Shown here piece by piece: positions 1-6,364 of a DNA stretch of 7,261 nucleotides. The position numbers and the translations under genes are program-made. Position 1 is the first letter of the stretch. Each line of letters starts with the position of its first letter. Source of the stretch: Desulfotignum sp. (GTDB lineage Bacteria; Desulfobacterota; Desulfobacteria; Desulfobacterales; Desulfobacteraceae); assembly GCA_021737445.1 (NCBI GenBank), contig JAIPDY010000164.1, forward strand, positions 1-7,261, given 5' to 3'. A model generated the notes under the pieces. That model ran no database searches, was not told the origin of the DNA, and saw nothing but the letters and a program-made list of their open reading frames with translations.

Positions 1-2364
1 ACCATGGAACCGTTTTTTTCCGGCATAAACCTTGTTGTGAGCACCCCTTCGGATATCGGTCATGTGAAAACCGCTATCAATCCGGACCGGGACCTGGTGG
101 TCATGGTCTCCTGGTCCGGCACCACCTCGGATATGATTGATTTTGCCGTGATGCTTCTCAGGCAGAATATTCTCATGATAGGTATCACGGAAAAACCGTT
201 TTCCGACATGGCCCTGGTGGTGCGGAAAAGTGCAGGGGTCATCCCGGTGCTCAGCGGAGAAGAGGTCACGGTGGCACCATTGAAAAGTGCCATGTGCATG
301 CTTTTGACCCTGGATCTGTTCTGTCTGTATATGTGCAGGGTTGTATCCGGTAAAACAGATACCGGTGCCGATTTGGTCAAAGAGATGCACACCCTGCCGG
401 AACTTCTGAATACCATGCTCACGGATGAATCAGTGCCGGCATTCTGTACAAAAGCAACCAAAAATATGCAAAAAACCGTTTTTCACTATATTGTTGATGC
501 GTTTCACGATGTGGGTGCCGCCAAAGTCGGGGCACTCAACCTGGAACTCAATGCCTGGACCTCCATGGGAACAGCGGTTGACTATTCAGAGCTGGACCGC
601 TTTCTGGAGATCCCAATGACTGAAGATGATTTCATACTGGTGCTTGCCACCAACAGACAGCGCCTGGATGAAGCTGTCCGGTTCATGGAGGCCCTGCACC
701 GAAACAATACGCCCTTTACAGCAGTCACGTACCAGAACAGGGAACAGGAAGTGATCAGAGAACTGGCAGATCAGGTGATTCTGCTGCCCAAGGTGTCTGC
801 CCATTTTCAGCCTTTCATGGATTTGCCGTTTCTGTTTTTACTGGGATTTTATTTTGGCCTTGCCCAGGGAAGGCTGGCAGGTGAAATGCCCAGAAACATG
901 GCCAAATCCGTTACAGCCGGCAGGACAAAAAACGGCAAAGGCTGGTCGTTTTCCGATATTCTGGATGATATGGATCAGAAACAGCAGGCCCTGGGGCTTG
1001 GTATTTACCCCATGGTGCAACATCGGCAAAAGCCGCCATGCTGGATAAATCTGGCAAAAGACAATATTGAAAAGCGCTATTACAAGGATCTTCTTTTGCT
1101 GGGAGCTGCCCTGCATGAAAAAGATATGTTTTCAGCTGTTTTTACCCGTTCCAGCAGTGATATCCGGCTTGAAAAGTTGTCCCGGATGATTTTTACCCAT
1201 CTGGCAGAGGATGGAATTCTGATTTTTGTTCCCATGGACAACCTGGCGGAAGCCGGGTGCCGGAATTTTGCGCGGTTGTGGGAACCTTTTTTAGGTATCC
1301 CCATCCAGGTGGAGTTTGCCGAAAAACTCAAAGGGATCAGCCTGGAAGACAACCTGGTGATGATTGTTGCTTCACAGACACCGGATGCAGACAGGTTGTC
1401 TGCCATATTCAATTATCCCCATGAAAATATACTCTGGATCGGTCCTGAGAATGATGTGGTATCCCAAAAATTATCTGCCGGTTCCCATGACGGGTATTAT
1501 GTGAAAAACCCAGGCCTTTTGTGCCGGTACGAACATGTGTATGTGGCACTGTCCCTGTTTTTTTCAAAGGTGATGTCTTTCAGGTTTCCCGGGCGGGCAA
1601 AGCGGTTTGATGCACATCTCAAACTGATGGTGCCCATGGTGCAGACAATTCTGGCTGATGCCGGCCTGCGCCGGGAGCTGCAAACTGCTGTCCGGGAAAA
1701 TCAGGCATATAAAAAACAGTTGTTTTTAACCGGTATGCGGGGAAATTGTATCACCTGGAAAACCCATTTCAGGGGCTGGAAAGCCCGGGGCATAGAAAGC
1801 GATCCCTTTGGGGTTTCCGCCTATTCCCACCTGGTAATGGTGGACTACAGGGCAGATGAAAAATATGTAAAACTGGTACCTGAAAAAACTTTGAAAGCAA
1901 CTTTTGGGGAAAATCTGGTGCACGAATGGGAAACCCGTTACCTGGGAGGGGCTGCAGTGGATGAATTTTTATCCAAAATATCCATGCCGTTTTCACCGGA
2001 TGCGGTTCTGCCCTTTTTTGTTGACGGCCAGTGGTATCTGCCGGTGCTCAGGCCGGAATATGATACAGACCAGGATTGCCTTATTATTATCGACGCCACC
2101 AGCGAAGCCCGGTTTGATGCTGCCCTGGATGAACTGGCCACTTTCGGCAGCCGGTATGCCCGGATGGTGGTCATAACCCAGAAGGGCTTTTCCAAAGATA
2201 TCAGGCTGTCCAATCTGAAAAAATACCCTTTAAGCCATATTATACTGATACCTGGAATAGCTGAAAACACCGGTGAATCCGGGACCATATCCGACTATCT
2301 GCTGCCTGTGGCCGTGGGTCTGGTGGGCGCTGCCATGAAATTTCTGGATGCCCGCAATGACTGA
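1..2364 (+). CDS. Tandem GlmS-isomerase-like SIS-domain protein, 5' end outside window
   Basis: The frame is open to base 1; the first ATG is at base 4, but only three bases precede it and the first SIS domain lacks its opening strand and helix, so the real start lies upstream. Numbering from that ATG (786 residues): residues 1-110 are the rest of a GlmS-type SIS domain, with the sugar-phosphate loop SWSGTT (36-41) and the ExxVAxxK pattern (87-94). Residues 130-305 are a second SIS domain ending in PRNMAKSVT (296-304), the GlmS C-terminal signature. Residues 345-525 and 540-785 look like a second, diverged pair: GILIFVP (404-410), DNLVMIVASQTPD (449-461), then FLTGMRGN (574-581). GlmS makes glucosamine-6-phosphate, but the KLKE catalytic helix is not kept here (GALNLELNAW, 177-186) and no histidine lies between 172 and 231, so a binding or regulatory role is more likely. 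An N-terminal glutaminase domain upstream is possible but unseen. Fold confident, function unknown. Confidence 0.85.
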   Translation, partial: TMEPFFSGINLVVSTPSDIGHVKTAINPDRDLVVMVSWSGTTSDMIDFAVMLLRQNILMIGITEKPFSDMALVVRKSAGVIPVLSGEEVTVAPLKSAMCMLLTLDLFCLYMCRVVSGKTDTGADLVKEMHTLPELLNTMLTDESVPAFCTKATKNMQKTVFHYIVDAFHDVGAAKVGALNLELNAWTSMGTAVDYSELDRFLEIPMTEDDFILVLATNRQRLDEAVRFMEALHRNNTPFTAVTYQNREQEVIRELADQVILLPKVSAHFQPFMDLPFLFLLGFYFGLAQGRLAGEMPRNMAKSVTAGRTKNGKGWSFSDILDDMDQKQQALGLGIYPMVQHRQKPPCWINLAKDNIEKRYYKDLLLLGAALHEKDMFSAVFTRSSSDIRLEKLSRMIFTHLAEDGILIFVPMDNLAEAGCRNFARLWEPFLGIPIQVEFAEKLKGISLEDNLVMIVASQTPDADRLSAIFNYPHENILWIGPENDVVSQKLSAGSHDGYYVKNPGLLCRYEHVYVALSLFFSKVMSFRFPGRAKRFDAHLKLMVPMVQTILADAGLRRELQTAVRENQAYKKQLFLTGMRGNCITWKTHFRGWKARGIESDPFGVSAYSHLVMVDYRADEKYVKLVPEKTLKATFGENLVHEWETRYLGGAAVDEFLSKISMPFSPDAVLPFFVDGQWYLPVLRPEYDTDQDCLIIIDATSEARFDAALDELATFGSRYARMVVITQKGFSKDIRLSNLKKYPLSHIILIPGIAENTGESGTISDYLLPVAVGLVGAAMKFLDARND

Positions 2365-2374
2365 CAGGACTGTC

Positions 2375-2423
2375 AAAAAAGAATGCCCGGAACCACCGGA
2401 AAAACACCGGTAGTTCCGGGCAT
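2375..2423 (-). terminator. Intrinsic terminator of the methyltransferase-mttB unit
   Basis: An 11-bp perfect stem pairs 2383-2393 (ATGCCCGGAAC) with 2413-2423. After a single C/A mismatch, five more pairs follow (2395-2399 with 2407-2411) around a seven-base loop. Read on the minus strand, the hairpin is followed by TC and then six T residues (2380-2375). It starts 34 bases after the mttB stop codon. On the plus strand no T tract follows, so it primarily ends leftward transcription and shields the convergent SIS gene. Confidence 0.9.
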
Positions 2424-2457
2424 CAAACGAGCATCTCCAGGAATCGGAAAGCTTTTA

Positions 2458-3888
2458 TTACAGGGCTGTCAGAGCCTCTTTCGCCCGGGATGTCTTTTCG
2501 ACCTCATGGGAGGAAAGCAGCGCTTTTGCCTTTTCATTGCACCTGGTGAACAGATCTGTTTTGCCCTCTTTTTCCCAGGACTCAAATCTGGACCTGTCCA
2601 TGAGTTCCGGTATGAGATGGGCTGTGCGGAAATGGGCAAAGGTGTGCGGATCACTTAAAAATATGGCATTTTCAGAACTTTTGCTGACCCGGTCAATGAC
2701 ATCTAGGGCCAGGGTCTGCTCGTTCACAGGGATACCTTCCACAAAAAATTTGGCCATGGCCACCATTTCATCTGCCATGGTCAGCATTTCCAGGCTGGAG
2801 GTGTGACCGGATTCAATATATCCCACATCATGGATCACATTGCACCTGGACAGCATGGCCGTGATAATGGACAGCATGCCTTCAGCCCCTGCCTGGGCAT
2901 CAATGACTTTGGAATCGGTTGAACCGGCAAAAGACCAGATGGGGATCTGGTACAGTTCATCGCGCATGTCGGCAAAGGCAGCCTGGGTGAGGCTCCATTC
3001 CGTGCATCCATAGGAAACCACGGTGTGCATCATGTCCAGAACAGAGACATTGGGGGCAAATAAAAACGGTGCGCCTTTGTTGGCCAGCTGGTGGATCACA
3101 AGTCCCACCAGGTTTTCCGCAATACCCTGGGCCATTGCACCGGCAAGGGTCACAGGTCCCCCGCCTCCGGCATTGCACCCTGAAGGCAGGCAGATGGGGA
3201 TCTCTTTTTGGGCACAGAACACCAGTTTTTCCATGACGTTTTCCGGATAGTGCAGCGGGCTGATGGCTTCGGAATAGTTGAATAAAAAAGGTTTTTTTCG
3301 CAACTCTTTTTCTCCGCCCACAACCGCGCAGGCGATGTCATATATCTGTTTTATATCCCTGCCGCTGTCGGCAATAAAGCAGATGGGCTTGTTGCTGTTG
3401 CGGACCATCTCTTCAAAAACCTGGACATAAATCTGTTCAATGTCCACATCTTCAGGGTTTCCCATGGACATGGAAAAATCCATGTTGGGAAGCGCATCCA
3501 CCAGCCGGGCAAAATTACCGGTGTCTGCCAGCACAGGCCGTCTTCTCTCGCCGGTTTCAAGGTCAATGGTGAAAATCGTATCAGAACCGGTGCCAAAGAA
3601 AAAGTTTTCACCTTCAAGGGGCATGGCCAGGTTTCCGGCCTGATCATAGATATCAAATTTTTTAGGGGCAGACATGACGGCATTTTCCACCAGGGCTTCG
3701 GGCATGGTCACACGGTTGTCCTTGTCCATGCTGCATCCGTTGTCCAGCAGCATTTCCAGGACACCCTCATGTTCCATGCGGAACCCTGTGGTTGCAAGAA
3801 TTTTCAAGGCTGCATCATGGATGGCCATTGCCTGTTTTTTATTAAAGACCTTTAACCGGGGTTGAAAGGTGGTTATATCCTGTAACAT
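2458..3888 (-). CDS. MttB-family (trimethylamine methyltransferase-like) corrinoid-dependent methyltransferase, pyrrolysine-free
   Basis: 476 residues, close to the usual family length. Members transfer a methyl group from a tri- or quaternary amine to the Co(I) centre of a partner corrinoid protein in the cytoplasm. Family hallmarks are the GFRMEHEGVLEMLLDNG opening (35-51), the glycine-rich GGGGPVTLAGAMAQGIAEN segment (241-259), and the C-terminal barrel stretch AGSTDSKVIDAQAG (321-334) followed by CNVIHDVGYIESGHTSS (349-365). True trimethylamine MttB reads an internal UAG as pyrrolysine; this frame has only sense codons to its TAA stop, placing it with the non-pyrrolysine branch, which includes the glycine betaine enzyme MtgB and relatives for proline betaine, carnitine and butyrobetaine. 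The substrate cannot be read from sequence. Start: ATG with GGAG seven bases upstream. It lies 98 bp downstream of the SAM methyltransferase, probably in the same transcript, and ends before the terminator at 2375-2423. No corrinoid protein gene is in view. Confidence 0.93.
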   Translation of the reverse strand: MLQDITTFQPRLKVFNKKQAMAIHDAALKILATTGFRMEHEGVLEMLLDNGCSMDKDNRVTMPEALVENAVMSAPKKFDIYDQAGNLAMPLEGENFFFGTGSDTIFTIDLETGERRRPVLADTGNFARLVDALPNMDFSMSMGNPEDVDIEQIYVQVFEEMVRNSNKPICFIADSGRDIKQIYDIACAVVGGEKELRKKPFLFNYSEAISPLHYPENVMEKLVFCAQKEIPICLPSGCNAGGGGPVTLAGAMAQGIAENLVGLVIHQLANKGAPFLFAPNVSVLDMMHTVVSYGCTEWSLTQAAFADMRDELYQIPIWSFAGSTDSKVIDAQAGAEGMLSIITAMLSRCNVIHDVGYIESGHTSSLEMLTMADEMVAMAKFFVEGIPVNEQTLALDVIDRVSKSSENAIFLSDPHTFAHFRTAHLIPELMDRSRFESWEKEGKTDLFTRCNEKAKALLSSHEVEKTSRAKEALTAL

Positions 3889-3970
3889 ATGTTTTCTCCA
3901 TTTTTTTGGTTTGGTAATGCTGTCAGTGCTGATGAATTTTATCGGTGCACATATAACTGACTGGTGCAGA

Positions 3971-4004
3971 TACTGATATTGCCGGATTACTGGTATTGCC
4001 GGAT
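3971..4004. repeat. 17-bp tandem direct repeat across the methyltransferase stop codon
   Basis: TACTGATATTGCCGGAT (3971-3987) is followed directly by TACTGGTATTGCCGGAT (3988-4004), a 16/17 match. The junction contains the TAA stop of the minus-strand methyltransferase gene (3987-3989). Because the unit is not a multiple of three, copy number changes the reading frame at the end of that gene: one copy fewer would remove this stop and leave an open frame into mttB. Confidence 0.9.
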
Positions 4005-4748
4005 GACTTTATCTGAAATGGGTTCCTGTTTTCTTCCCACAACCGCATAATAGTTCAGCGGGGTCCCGTCCAGGCACAGCCGATGCTGGTAGCGTTTCTT
4101 TTCAACGATTTCCATGATATTTGCATCCACCATTTCACCAATGAGTTTGGAAAATCCCGAAGGATGGTTTTCCTGGAGGAATTCATCTTTGATGTTAAAT
4201 GCGATCCAGCCGTCATCTGCGATAAGATTGTATCCGCTGGCAAAGGCTTCGGGCGGGATATCATCAAACCCCAGAGCCGCCACAATGGACATGCAGTTGG
4301 GATTTTTTCCAACAATTTCAGACTCCACATCATCAGGCAGGGCGGTCAGATCTTCCACATAATAGGCATCATAAATACCGGGCCGGTCTCTATCAGTGGC
4401 TTCAGCTGCTTCTTCAATGATATCTATCCCTAAAACCGTGTCAAACCCGATCTGTGCCAGTTCTTCTCCCACCATTCCGTTGCCGGCACCCACATCCAGG
4501 GCCACCAGTTCGTCGGAATCAGACCGGGAGCCGTTGATGGCTTTATTTAAAAGACCGCAGACAACCTTGGGGGACTGGCAGGCCAGGGTGTCATAAAACA
4601 GGTTTTCATAAAGCCCGGGAATTTTGTAAATTTCCGCATAATTATGGGTGAGCAGCTCTTTGGTTTTACCTTTGTATGTCACTATGATTTTTTCTTTTCC
4701 CTGGTCTGCTTTTTTTACTTTTGGCAAAACAAATGAAAAATCTTTCAT
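3987..4748 (-). CDS. Class I SAM-dependent methyltransferase, METTL27/WBSCR27-like
   Basis: 253 residues. The Rossmann-fold SAM site is clear: motif I LDVGAGNGMVG (84-94), the acidic residue for the ribose hydroxyls in GIDI (D109), and a probable post-I motif around VEDLTAL (131-137). A later strand, GWIAFNIKDEF (180-190), matches the core fold. The N-terminal part (NYAEIYKIPGLYENL, 36-50) resembles the cap region of small-molecule methyltransferases of the METTL27 type, and this guides my subfamily guess. No membrane segment or signal peptide is evident. The ATG at 4748 has GGAG eight bases upstream. It is the first gene after the AT-rich promoter region and precedes mttB by 98 bp, so the two are likely co-transcribed. 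The substrate is unknown. It is SAM-dependent, unlike its corrinoid-dependent neighbour, so it is not an obvious step of amine demethylation; methylating a related osmolyte or a thiol or amine by-product is possible but speculative. Confidence 0.88.
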   Translation of the reverse strand: MKDFSFVLPKVKKADQGKEKIIVTYKGKTKELLTHNYAEIYKIPGLYENLFYDTLACQSPKVVCGLLNKAINGSRSDSDELVALDVGAGNGMVGEELAQIGFDTVLGIDIIEEAAEATDRDRPGIYDAYYVEDLTALPDDVESEIVGKNPNCMSIVAALGFDDIPPEAFASGYNLIADDGWIAFNIKDEFLQENHPSGFSKLIGEMVDANIMEIVEKKRYQHRLCLDGTPLNYYAVVGRKQEPISDKVIRQYQ

Positions 4749-4784
4749 GGCGCTGTCTCCTATTTTCGAGTTAGGTTATGAACA

Positions 4785-4856
4785 CCGGCCTTGGTGCCGG
4801 ACAAAAAAAAGCCTGCAAATGAAAGTAACCCCCGATGGAATATCAGATACTGCAGG
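4785..4856 (-). promoter_or_regulatory. Structured 5' leader of the methyltransferase gene, possible attenuator
   Basis: Read on the minus strand, CCTGCA (4856-4851) can pair with TGCAGG (4817-4812), which is followed by one C and eight T residues (4810-4803), as in an intrinsic terminator, but the loop is 33 bases. A second small hairpin follows: CCGGC and GCCGG (4800-4796 with 4789-4785) around a six-base loop, ending 36 bases before the methyltransferase ATG. I recognise no known riboswitch class. Terminator, attenuator and chance pairing all remain possible. Confidence 0.3.
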
Positions 4857-4907
4857 ACAAGTTAATTTTTTGTTAGAAAGTTATTATCATGGTATTTACA
4901 CAATAAA

Positions 4908-4942
4908 ATATTTTCTATTCAAAATATATTTATACATAAATA
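4908..4942. promoter_or_regulatory. Candidate operator: two adjoining AT-rich inverted repeats
   Basis: TATTTAT-AC-ATAAATA (4927-4942) has perfect 7-bp arms and a 2-bp centre. ATATTTT-CTATTC-AAAATAT (4908-4927) has perfect 7-bp arms and a 6-bp centre, and shares base 4927 with the first. The first begins 18 bases downstream of the minus-strand TTGACA box, over the expected -10 region, so a bound protein would block RNA polymerase. The geometry suits a MarR-type dimer, and a marR gene lies immediately upstream. AT-rich DNA gives palindromes by chance, so the assignment is inferred. Confidence 0.45.
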
Positions 4943-4966
4943 CTATGGCTGGAATGGTTTTGTCAA
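4929..4966 (-). promoter_or_regulatory. Candidate promoter for the methyltransferase-mttB unit
   Basis: The minus strand carries a perfect TTGACA (4966-4961), 25 bases past the marR stop codon. The -10 box is unclear: TATTTA begins after 18 bases, TAGTAT (4/6) after 15, and TATAAA (4934-4929) only after 26. The surrounding DNA is very AT-rich. Initiation here would give a leader of roughly 170-190 bases before the methyltransferase ATG. Confidence 0.45.
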
Positions 4967-4991
4967 GAAAAAATCTAAAAAAATATCGGGA

Positions 4992-5504
4992 CTAAATATT
5001 GCCGTTGGGGTCTGTCAAGTCTTCTTCCGGATGCATGATATGTTTGGGTGGAAGGGGGATATTGGATATCGGTTCGGTCTGGTCCAACATGTCCACCAGC
5101 AGCTCAAGTCCCCACAAAAGCATGGAAACATCCTTGGCTTTCATCTTTTCCAGTTTTTCCATGAACCGGTGGTGGATGGGGGTGGGGGCGTCTTCTAAAA
5201 ATTTCAGGCCGGCCCGGGTGATTTCCACATGAATCTGTCTGCGGTCCTGGCTGATTCTGACCCGCTGAACCAGTTTGCGTTTTTCCAGGCGGTCGATGAT
5301 GCCGGTGACAGTGGAGTTATTAATGAAGACAATTTGCGTTAACGCACCAATGGCGATGGGGCCGTGGTCTGCAACCTCTTTGAGACAGATCAGCTGGGGC
5401 AGGGTGATGTTGTATTTTTCCTGGAGCTGTTTTGAGTGTCTGGACATCTCCTGAATAATCTGCCGCAACCGCATCATGATCTGCATGCTGATGTTTTCTT
5501 CCAT
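4992..5504 (-). CDS. MarR-family transcriptional regulator
   Basis: A dimeric winged-helix DNA-binding protein. From the ATG at 5504 (170 residues): the helix-turn-helix runs from about 35 to 78 (TLPQLICLKEVADHG, then INNSTVTGIIDRLEKRKLV) and the wing is RISQDRRQIHVEIT (83-96), ending in the DRR signature of the family. The C-terminal dimerisation helices include APTPIHHRFMEKLEKM (106-121). That APxPxxxRF segment recalls the EctR/CosR branch that controls compatible-solute genes; this is a memory-based resemblance only. A tail of about 25 residues after the last helix is proline-rich. An in-frame TTG lies two codons upstream (5510), but AAAGG (5520-5516) sits 11 bases from the ATG and only 5 from the TTG, which suits the ATG better for a sequence pairing with the 5' half of the ribosomal-binding consensus. 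The stop is TAG. It is downstream of the flavoprotein gene by about 34 bp, likely in one operon. Confidence 0.92.
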   Translation of the reverse strand: MEENISMQIMMRLRQIIQEMSRHSKQLQEKYNITLPQLICLKEVADHGPIAIGALTQIVFINNSTVTGIIDRLEKRKLVQRVRISQDRRQIHVEITRAGLKFLEDAPTPIHHRFMEKLEKMKAKDVSMLLWGLELLVDMLDQTEPISNIPLPPKHIMHPEEDLTDPNGNI

Positions 5505-5538
5505 GGGCAAAGAGACCTTTATGCTTTGTAACCTTATA

Positions 5539-6105
5539 TTATGCTGTTATTTTTCGGGCAAATGCAACAGCCTGTTCTTTGACTGATGCATCCATATCTG
5601 CCGGGGTTGTGCAGCTGCCTATGTACAATGTTCCGGAATGGATGGTTTTGTGGGGTTTGTGCATCCGGCCAAAGGCTGTAAATGCTGCCTCGGCGTTGTT
5701 GTCCCATCCGCCGGCACCAGTTACCAGAAGTGCCTGACGCCGGCCTTCCAGCAAAGAGGCATGGTCTGTTTCATGAAACCGGGTGTAGAGGCTGTAGGTT
5801 CTGTCTATAACTGCCTTGAGCTGGGCTGATACGCCCCAGAAATATAAGGGTGAGGCAAATACTACCAGATCGGCTGCCACCATCCGGTCAAGAATATCCG
5901 GAATATCATCTTTCTGCACACACCCCACATCATCAGGAACATCTTTGCATTTGGCACAGCCCATGCAGCCGTTCAGATTTTTGTCGTTAAGATAGATGCT
6001 GGTCACTTCATGGCCCTGGTTGATAAGTTCCTCTTCCACCCAGCCAAGCACGGTTGCGGTGTTGCCTTTTTTCCGGGCACTGCCCTGCAAGGTCAAAATT
6101 TTCAT
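5539..6105 (-). CDS. Flavodoxin-fold FMN reductase / iron-sulfur flavoprotein
   Basis: 188 residues from the ATG at 6105. The NADPH-dependent FMN reductase fold shows as a first strand KILTLQGSA with the FMN phosphate loop GSARKKGNT (8-16) and the second FMN segment SPLYFWGVSAQLKAVIDR (85-102). Between them is a compact cysteine cluster, C47-x2-C50-x2-C53-x8-C62, like the one that holds a 4Fe-4S centre in Isf-type iron-sulfur flavoproteins of anaerobes. The family passes electrons from ferredoxin or NAD(P)H to small acceptors, including oxygen, peroxide or quinones; the acceptor here is unknown. The track of upstream bases decides the start: AGGAG touches the ATG at 6111 directly, but is six bases from the ATG at 6105, so the shorter form is preferred. 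It is the first gene after the promoter at 6169-6196 and is followed closely by marR, suggesting a regulator-target pair for redox or electrophile stress. Confidence 0.92.
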   Translation of the reverse strand: MKILTLQGSARKKGNTATVLGWVEEELINQGHEVTSIYLNDKNLNGCMGCAKCKDVPDDVGCVQKDDIPDILDRMVAADLVVFASPLYFWGVSAQLKAVIDRTYSLYTRFHETDHASLLEGRRQALLVTGAGGWDNNAEAAFTAFGRMHKPHKTIHSGTLYIGSCTTPADMDASVKEQAVAFARKITA

Positions 6106-6111
6106 TTTCAT

Positions 6112-6116
6112 CTCCT
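6112..6116 (-). promoter_or_regulatory. Ribosome binding site that fixes the flavoprotein start
   Basis: AGGAG on the minus strand lies immediately next to one in-frame ATG (6111) and six bases before a second (6105). Only the second has workable spacing, so the protein should begin MKILTLQGS. Confidence 0.8.
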
Positions 6117-6168
6117 GGTTTTTCGGTCAGGGGGTTACCTGCCGCAGTAATTTATTCATCAGGGGCCT

Positions 6169-6196
6169 ATTTTACCCAAAGAACGGCAATTGTCAA
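6169..6196 (-). promoter_or_regulatory. Near-consensus sigma-70 type promoter for the flavoprotein-marR unit
   Basis: On the minus strand, TTGACA (6196-6191, 6/6) is followed after 16 bases by TAAAAT (6174-6169, 5/6). Transcription would start near 6162, leaving an untranslated leader of about 55 bases before the ATG at 6105. It is the best-matching promoter in the window, implying substantial expression unless repressed, for example by the co-transcribed MarR protein. Confidence 0.7.
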
Positions 6197-6364
6197 ATAA
6201 ATAAAAGAGATATGATCAGGCTTGAGGCAAATACTTTTGGTTCAGACATATGTAAACCATGTTTTTTTTAATTGACACCAAACACGGTTTTGTTTGAAAG
6301 CAAGAATATGATATATGTTATCTCTTTGGCTGCATGTCTTGATCAGGATAAATAAGGAACTTTC
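6197..6364. other. Divergent intergenic region upstream of the MetF-like gene
   Basis: This stretch holds no credible gene on either strand. For the plus strand, TTGACA occurs at 6272-6277 without a -10 box at normal distance, and TTGAAA at 6294-6299 is followed only by weak -10 matches. There is a perfect 8-bp palindrome ACATATGT (6246-6253) and an eight-T run (6262-6269). AAGGAA (6354-6359), five bases before the ATG at 6365, is the ribosome binding site of the MetF-like gene. Its promoter cannot be assigned with confidence. Confidence 0.5.

Noticed and set aside
1938..2288. Open frame of 116 codons on the minus strand
   Set aside because: Lies wholly inside the SIS gene, has no recognisable domain and a composition typical of an antisense shadow.
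2362..2375. Palindrome TGACAGGACTGTCA overlapping the stop of the SIS gene
   Set aside because: Arms of six with a two-base centre are too tight for a hairpin, no T tract follows on the plus strand, and it overlaps coding sequence; probably chance.
2383..2658. Open frame of 91 codons on the plus strand starting in the terminator
   Set aside because: Starts inside the hairpin and overlaps the mttB 3' end; no recognisable protein features.
3349..3888. Internal amber (pyrrolysine) codon in the mttB-like gene
   Set aside because: Checked because true MttB needs one; the frame is sense throughout 476 codons, including the C-terminal conserved stretch.
4083..4433. Open frame of 116 codons on the plus strand
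   Set aside because: Antisense to the well-supported SAM methyltransferase; no family resemblance and no ribosome binding site of note.
4648..4995. Open frame of 115 codons on the plus strand across the AT-rich leader
   Set aside because: Mostly covers the antisense end of the methyltransferase gene and a low-complexity promoter region; the residues show no domain.
6272..6300. Plus-strand TTGACA as promoter for the MetF-like gene
   Set aside because: No acceptable -10 box 15-19 bases downstream; the nearest TATGAT begins 29 bases away.
6327..6343. Possible sigma-54 promoter TGGC...TTGA before the MetF-like gene
   Set aside because: The spacing between the two elements is one base too long and the -12 element lacks GC.
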